Assembly: GCF_013266755.1 (NCBI RefSeq)
Contig: NZ_JABRWJ010000005.1
Location: forward strand, 248,001-312,000
DNA from: Pseudaquabacterium terrae
Lineage (GTDB): Bacteria; Pseudomonadota; Gammaproteobacteria; Burkholderiales; Burkholderiaceae_C
Direction of reading: 5' to 3'
DNA: 64,000 nt
Shown here: one piece after another, positions 60,172-64,000 of the stretch
How the letters are laid out: every line of letters begins with the position of its first letter
Position numbering within the stretch: the stretch's first letter is position 1
Translations under genes and position numbers: made by a program
Notes under the pieces: model-generated
Told to the model about the DNA's origin: nothing
The model's input: only the letters and a program-made list of their open reading frames with translations
Database searches by the model: none

Positions 60172-61896
60172 ATGCCCTCCCTGCTGCAGCGACTCACCCG
60201 CCTCCTGCCCTACTTCAGCCAAGCCCGCCTCGGCCTGGCACTGGCGCTGTTCGGTTCGATGATCGGCGCGGCCACCGAGCCGATGGTCGGGCAGCTGCTG
60301 AAGACGCTGCTCGACTCCGGTTTCCAGGACCGCTCGCTGCCGCTGTGGGCGGTGCCGGTGGCCATCGTCGGGCTGTTCACGGTGCGCGGCGCCGCCGGCT
60401 TCGTCGCGCAGCTCGGGTTGTCGTGGTCGGCGCAGCGCGGGCTGCAGGTGCTGCGCCAGCAGCTCTTCGAGCGCGTGCTGACGGCCGAGCCGGCGATGTT
60501 CGGCCAGCGCTCGGCGAGCCAGCTGACCAATACGCTGGTCTACGAAGCGCAGACCGGCGCGACGCTGCTGGTCAGCGCGCTGCTCACCGCCGTGCGCGAT
60601 TCCTTGGCGCTGCTGGCGCTGCTGGCTTATCTGTTCTGGCTGAACTGGAAGCTGACGCTGTTCGTCGCCGTGTTGTTCCCGGCCGTGGCGTGGGTCATGC
60701 GCGTGGTCGGCAAGCGGCTCGACCGGCTGACGCGCGAAGGCCAGACCGCCGTCGACGAGCTGGCCTACGTGGTCGAGGAAAACGCGCTCGCCTGGCGCAT
60801 CGTGCGCATGCACGGTGCCGGCCCGGCGCAGGGGCGGCGCTTCGAGCGCCATGCGGTGCAGCTGCGCCGCGTGCTGCTGAAGATTGCTGCCGCCAGCGCG
60901 ACGATCACGCCGCTGACGCAGGTCTTCGCCGCGCTGGCGCTGTCGGCGGTGGTGACGCTGGCGCTGTGGCAGAGCCAGACCAGCGGCTCGTCGGTCGGCA
61001 GCTTCGTCGCCTTCGTCACGACGATGCTGATGCTGGTGGCGCCGATCAAGCACCTGTCCGACGTCTCGGCACAGCTGACGCGCGGGCTGGCGGCGATCGA
61101 GCGCGGCCTCGAGCTGCTCGACCAGAGCCCGCCCGAGCACGGCGGCACGCACGACCCCGGCCGCGCCGCCGGCGACATCACGCTGCAGTCGGTGGGCCTG
61201 CGCTACCGCGACGACCAGGCCCCCGCGCTCGATGCGCTGGACCTGACGATCCACCGCGGCGAGACGGTGGCGCTGGTCGGCCCGTCAGGGGCCGGCAAGA
61301 GCTCGCTGATCAACCTGCTGCCGCGTTTCATCGAGCCGAGCGCCGGCCGGCTGCTGCTCGACGGCGTGCCGCTGCCCGACTGGCAGGTGCATGCGCTGCG
61401 GCGGCAATTCGCGCTCGTCAGCCAGGACGTCGTGCTGTTCAATGACACGGTGCTCGCCAACATCACGCTCGGCCAGGAGGCCGACCGCGCCCGCGCGCGC
61501 GCCGCGCTGAAAGGCGCGCACCTGCTCGATTTCGTCGACGGCCTGCCGCAAGGCCTGGACAGCCTGATCGGCCACAACGGCAGCCAGCTCTCCGGCGGCC
61601 AGCGCCAGCGGCTGGCGATCGCCCGTGCGCTGTACAAGAACGCGCCGATCCTGATCCTCGACGAGGCCACGTCGGCGCTCGACAGCGAGAGCGAGCGCGC
61701 GGTGCAGGCGGCGCTGGAAGAGCTGATGCGCGACCGCACGACGATCGTCATCGCACACCGGCTGTCGACGATCGAGCATGCCGACCGCATCGTCGTGCTC
61801 GAAGGTGGCCGCGTCGCCGAGCAGGGCGCACATGCCGAGCTGCTGGCGCGAGGTGGCGTCTACGCGCGGCTGCACGCATTGCAATTCCGAACCTGA
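60172..61896 (+). CDS. msbA: Lipid A/lipid ABC exporter, MsbA type
   Basis: 574-residue half-transporter with six membrane helices (about 20-310) fused to an ATPase. Walker A GPSGAGKSS near 374, Q-loop FALVSQDVVLFNDTV, signature QLSGGQRQRLAIARAL near 478, Walker B ILILDEATSALDSES and switch His in IVIAHRLSTIEHAD. MsbA flips lipid A-core across the inner membrane; other lipid or peptide exporters share the build. The ATG at 60097 just past the SOS box would add 25 unconserved residues, so the later ATG is used. Function as the essential MsbA is likely but not certain. Confidence 0.88.
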   Translation: MPSLLQRLTRLLPYFSQARLGLALALFGSMIGAATEPMVGQLLKTLLDSGFQDRSLPLWAVPVAIVGLFTVRGAAGFVAQLGLSWSAQRGLQVLRQQLFERVLTAEPAMFGQRSASQLTNTLVYEAQTGATLLVSALLTAVRDSLALLALLAYLFWLNWKLTLFVAVLFPAVAWVMRVVGKRLDRLTREGQTAVDELAYVVEENALAWRIVRMHGAGPAQGRRFERHAVQLRRVLLKIAAASATITPLTQVFAALALSAVVTLALWQSQTSGSSVGSFVAFVTTMLMLVAPIKHLSDVSAQLTRGLAAIERGLELLDQSPPEHGGTHDPGRAAGDITLQSVGLRYRDDQAPALDALDLTIHRGETVALVGPSGAGKSSLINLLPRFIEPSAGRLLLDGVPLPDWQVHALRRQFALVSQDVVLFNDTVLANITLGQEADRARARAALKGAHLLDFVDGLPQGLDSLIGHNGSQLSGGQRQRLAIARALYKNAPILILDEATSALDSESERAVQAALEELMRDRTTIVIAHRLSTIEHADRIVVLEGGRVAEQGAHAELLARGGVYARLHALQFRT

Positions 61897-61932
61897 CCGA
61901 AGGCGCCGCGCGCGCCGCCCGACTTGGCTCCG

Positions 61933-63495
61933 ATGATCCGCCTCTCCCAGCTTTTGATGCTCGCGCTGCTGAGCCTGCTCGGCGCCTGCGCCGGCCTGCC
62001 GCCGCGCGGCGAGCCCGCGGCCAGCACGGCCTACCGCGACACCGCCGGCACCGCGCTGGCGCGCATCGCCGCCGCCAGCCGGCCCGCCGGCGAAACCGCG
62101 CCCTCGGGCTTTCGGCTGCTGCCGAGCGGCGAGTTCGCGTTCAATGCGCGCGTCGCGCTGGCGCAGCGCGCCGAGCGCTCGCTCGACCTGCAGTGTTATC
62201 ACATCCAGCGCGACGAGGCCGGTCGCATGCTGCTGCGCGCGCTGCGCGATGCGGCGCAGCGCGGCGTGCGCGTTCGGCTGCTGGTCGACGACTTCTACGC
62301 CGCCGAGATCGACGACCTGCTGCTGGGTCTGGCGGCGCATCCGAACATCGAGCTGCGGTTGTTCAACCCGCTGCCGCTGCGCCGCGGCGCGCCGATCGTG
62401 CGCCTGCTGCTGTCGCCGGGCAACTTCCAGCAGATGAACCACCGCATGCACAACAAGCTGTTCATCGCCGACAACGCGGCGGCGATCTACGGCGGGCGCA
62501 ACATCGCGGACGAGTACTTCATGGGCCACCGCGAGGCCAACTTCATCGACATGGACGTGCTCTCGACCGGCCAGGTGGTCGACGAGCTCTCCACGGTCTT
62601 CGATCGTTATTGGAACAGCGAGGTCGCGTGGCCGCTGCAGGCGCTGCTGCCGCCGCCTGAAGACGCGGCGCAGGCGCGCGCCGCCTTCGACGAGGCGGTA
62701 CGCGACGCCAAGCCGGTGATGCCGCGCTACCGCCTCGATCCGCTGGGCCACACGCCCGTCGAGGCGCAGCTCTCCGAGGGCCGCCTGGTGCAGGCCCATG
62801 CGAGCGCGAAGGTGCATGCCGATCCGCCGGAGAAGGCCACCGTGCGCAGCCTGCTGAACAAGCCCACTGCCGCGATGCAGGGCCTGCTCGACACGATGCA
62901 GACCGCGCGCCGCTACGTCGCGATGACCTCGCCCTACTTCCTGCCCAACGACGCCGCGATGCAGCGCATGCGTTACGCCGGCCAGAACGGCGTCAAGCTG
63001 GTGCTGGTGACCAACTCGCTGGGCTCGACCGACGAGCCGCTGGTGCACGACCACTACAGCCGGCGCCGCATCGAGATGCTGAAGATGGGCATCGACATCT
63101 ACGAATTCAGCCCCACGCATGCGCAGCGCTCGCTCGGCTTCGGCTCGTTCGGCCAATCGGTGCCGCGGCTGCATGCCAAGGTGGCGATCGTCGACCATCG
63201 GCATGTGCTGGTCGGCTCGGTGAATCTCGACGCGCGCTCGGCGATCGGCAACACCGAGCTCGGCGTGGTGATCGACAGCCCGCCGCTGGCCGAGGATCTG
63301 AGCCAGCTGGTCACCGGCCGGCAGTTCGCCAACATGTACAAGCTGCGCCTGGCCGACGACGGCGAGCGCATCGAGTGGCTCAGCACCGAGGCCGACGGCC
63401 GGATCACCGCCACCAGCGAAGAGCCCGCCGGCAGCGCCTGGCTGCGCTTCAAGCTCTGGCTGCTGTCGCTGGTGGTCGACGAGCGCCTGCTGTAA
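61933..63495 (+). CDS. Phospholipase D/cardiolipin-synthase-like lipoprotein, second copy
   Basis: 520-residue PLD-superfamily lipoprotein. The signal peptide ends in the lipobox LLGAC near residue 19. HKD motifs: HRMHNKLFIADNAAAIYGG near 175 and PRLHAKVAIVDHRHVLVGS near 412, each with His, Lys, Asp. It shares the domain order and many blocks (FRLLPSGEF, DAAQRGVRVRLLVDDFY, AHPNIELRLFNP) with the gene at 32056-33636. A TTG 9 bases upstream is not needed. It follows msbA by 36 bp; both may serve envelope lipid metabolism. Confidence 0.9.
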   Translation: MIRLSQLLMLALLSLLGACAGLPPRGEPAASTAYRDTAGTALARIAAASRPAGETAPSGFRLLPSGEFAFNARVALAQRAERSLDLQCYHIQRDEAGRMLLRALRDAAQRGVRVRLLVDDFYAAEIDDLLLGLAAHPNIELRLFNPLPLRRGAPIVRLLLSPGNFQQMNHRMHNKLFIADNAAAIYGGRNIADEYFMGHREANFIDMDVLSTGQVVDELSTVFDRYWNSEVAWPLQALLPPPEDAAQARAAFDEAVRDAKPVMPRYRLDPLGHTPVEAQLSEGRLVQAHASAKVHADPPEKATVRSLLNKPTAAMQGLLDTMQTARRYVAMTSPYFLPNDAAMQRMRYAGQNGVKLVLVTNSLGSTDEPLVHDHYSRRRIEMLKMGIDIYEFSPTHAQRSLGFGSFGQSVPRLHAKVAIVDHRHVLVGSVNLDARSAIGNTELGVVIDSPPLAEDLSQLVTGRQFANMYKLRLADDGERIEWLSTEADGRITATSEEPAGSAWLRFKLWLLSLVVDERLL

Positions 63496-63554
63496 CTCCA
63501 GGCGCACGGCGCCGCGCTATGCTGCGGGCCCCTCCCGGCCCGAGCGAACCCGCC

Positions 63555-64000
63555 ATGCCTGCGATCAGCCGCTATCCCGTGCCCGACCTGGCCGACCTGC
63601 CCGAGGACATGCGCACGCGCATCCTCGAGGTGCAGGAGAAGGCCGGCTTCGTGCCCAACGTCTTCCTCGCGCTCGCGCACCGCCCGGCCGAATGGCGCGC
63701 CTTCATGGCCTACCACGACGCGCTGCTGCTGAAGGAGACCGGCTCACTGAGCAAGGGCGAGCGCGAGATGATCATCGTCGCCACGTCGGCGGTGAACCAG
63801 TGCCTGTACTGCGTCGTCGCGCACGGCGCGATCCTGCGCGTCTACGAGAAGAAGCCGCTGGTCGCCGACCAGGTGGCGGTGAACTACCGCAAGGCCGACA
63901 TCACGCCGCGCCAGCGCGCGATGCTGGATTTCGCGCTGAAGGTCTGCACTGAATCGCACACCATCGACGAAGCCGACTTCGCCGCGCTGAAGCCGCACGG
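63555..64000 (+). CDS. AhpD-like peroxidase-related protein, 3' end outside window
   Basis: 148 codons are visible. The carboxymuconolactone decarboxylase/AhpD fold is shown by SKGEREMIIVATSAVNQCLYC with VVAHGAILR: a CxxC followed by His two residues later, the redox site of AhpD-like and peroxidase-related proteins. The N-terminal RILEVQEKAGFVPNVFLALAHRP is typical of the longer (about 190-residue) group. The remaining 40 or so residues lie beyond the window. Confidence 0.9.
   Translation, partial: MPAISRYPVPDLADLPEDMRTRILEVQEKAGFVPNVFLALAHRPAEWRAFMAYHDALLLKETGSLSKGEREMIIVATSAVNQCLYCVVAHGAILRVYEKKPLVADQVAVNYRKADITPRQRAMLDFALKVCTESHTIDEADFAALKPH

Overview
The window is uniformly GC-rich and about 95 percent coding, with short intergenic gaps (none over 300 bases lacks a gene) and many start/stop overlaps of the ATGA or GTGA type. 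Gene content and order (msrB-yciB-bolA-ppiC, smc-zipA, dapC-dapD-pilU-dapE-prmB, ohrR-ohr, imuA-imuB, and IclR with Liv-type acid uptake) point to a chromosomal segment of a betaproteobacterium of the Burkholderiales, probably of the Rubrivivax/Leptothrix/Methylibium type. That placement is inference from gene families and order, not from a search. I saw no rRNA, tRNA, CRISPR array, insertion sequence, integrase or prophage gene.

Layout. 1-11.4 kb is a catabolic island: an acyl-CoA dehydrogenase (cut by the window edge), a PimA-like CoA ligase, and, facing them, a minus-strand run of a second CoA ligase, a solute-binding protein, LivH, LivM, LivG, LivF, a 2,4-dienoyl-CoA-reductase-like SDR and an IclR regulator. 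Together they would import a carboxylic acid, load it on CoA and begin beta-oxidation. 11.5-13.8 kb is a housekeeping group: MsrB, YciB, BolA and a periplasmic PpiC-type isomerase. 13.8-18.5 kb holds a LysR regulator, a small monooxygenase, the divergent LolD/YbbA-like ATPase and TesA-like esterase pair, and a large Trp/Pro-rich secreted protein. 18.5-31.4 kb carries def, ligA, zipA and smc, with an M1 aminopeptidase, a solute-binding protein and a GGDEF-EAL protein lying between ligA and zipA.

31.6-42.4 kb contains queF, a phospholipase-D-type lipoprotein, a periplasmic peroxiredoxin coupled to a SET-domain methyltransferase, and a long same-strand chain of lysine/peptidoglycan genes (dapC, dapD, dapE) with pilU, prmB and an ABC-F ATPase. 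42.4-47 kb has a WYL regulator divergent from a NIPSNAP/DUF pair, and a hybrid histidine kinase. 47-49.2 kb has ohrR-ohr behind a clean inverted repeat, and a two-gene unit (DsbA-fold isomerase and styrene-oxide-isomerase-like membrane protein) behind a perfect 16-bp palindrome.

49.3-64 kb is partly an SOS region: an asparaginase divergent from lexA with two LexA boxes between them, lexA overlapping a helix-hairpin-helix gene, and imuA-imuB behind another LexA box shared with an MsbA-like exporter. Between these lie a dehydrogenase, an MFS carrier, a split chromate transporter, a LysE exporter and a Cys-rich YidD. A second phospholipase-D lipoprotein and the start of an AhpD-like gene close the window.

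The most unusual observation is in the Liv-type importer: LivF has Arg in place of the Walker A lysine and LivG has Ala in place of the signature glycine. In the expected heterodimer these fall in the same ATP site, leaving one consensus and one degenerate site.
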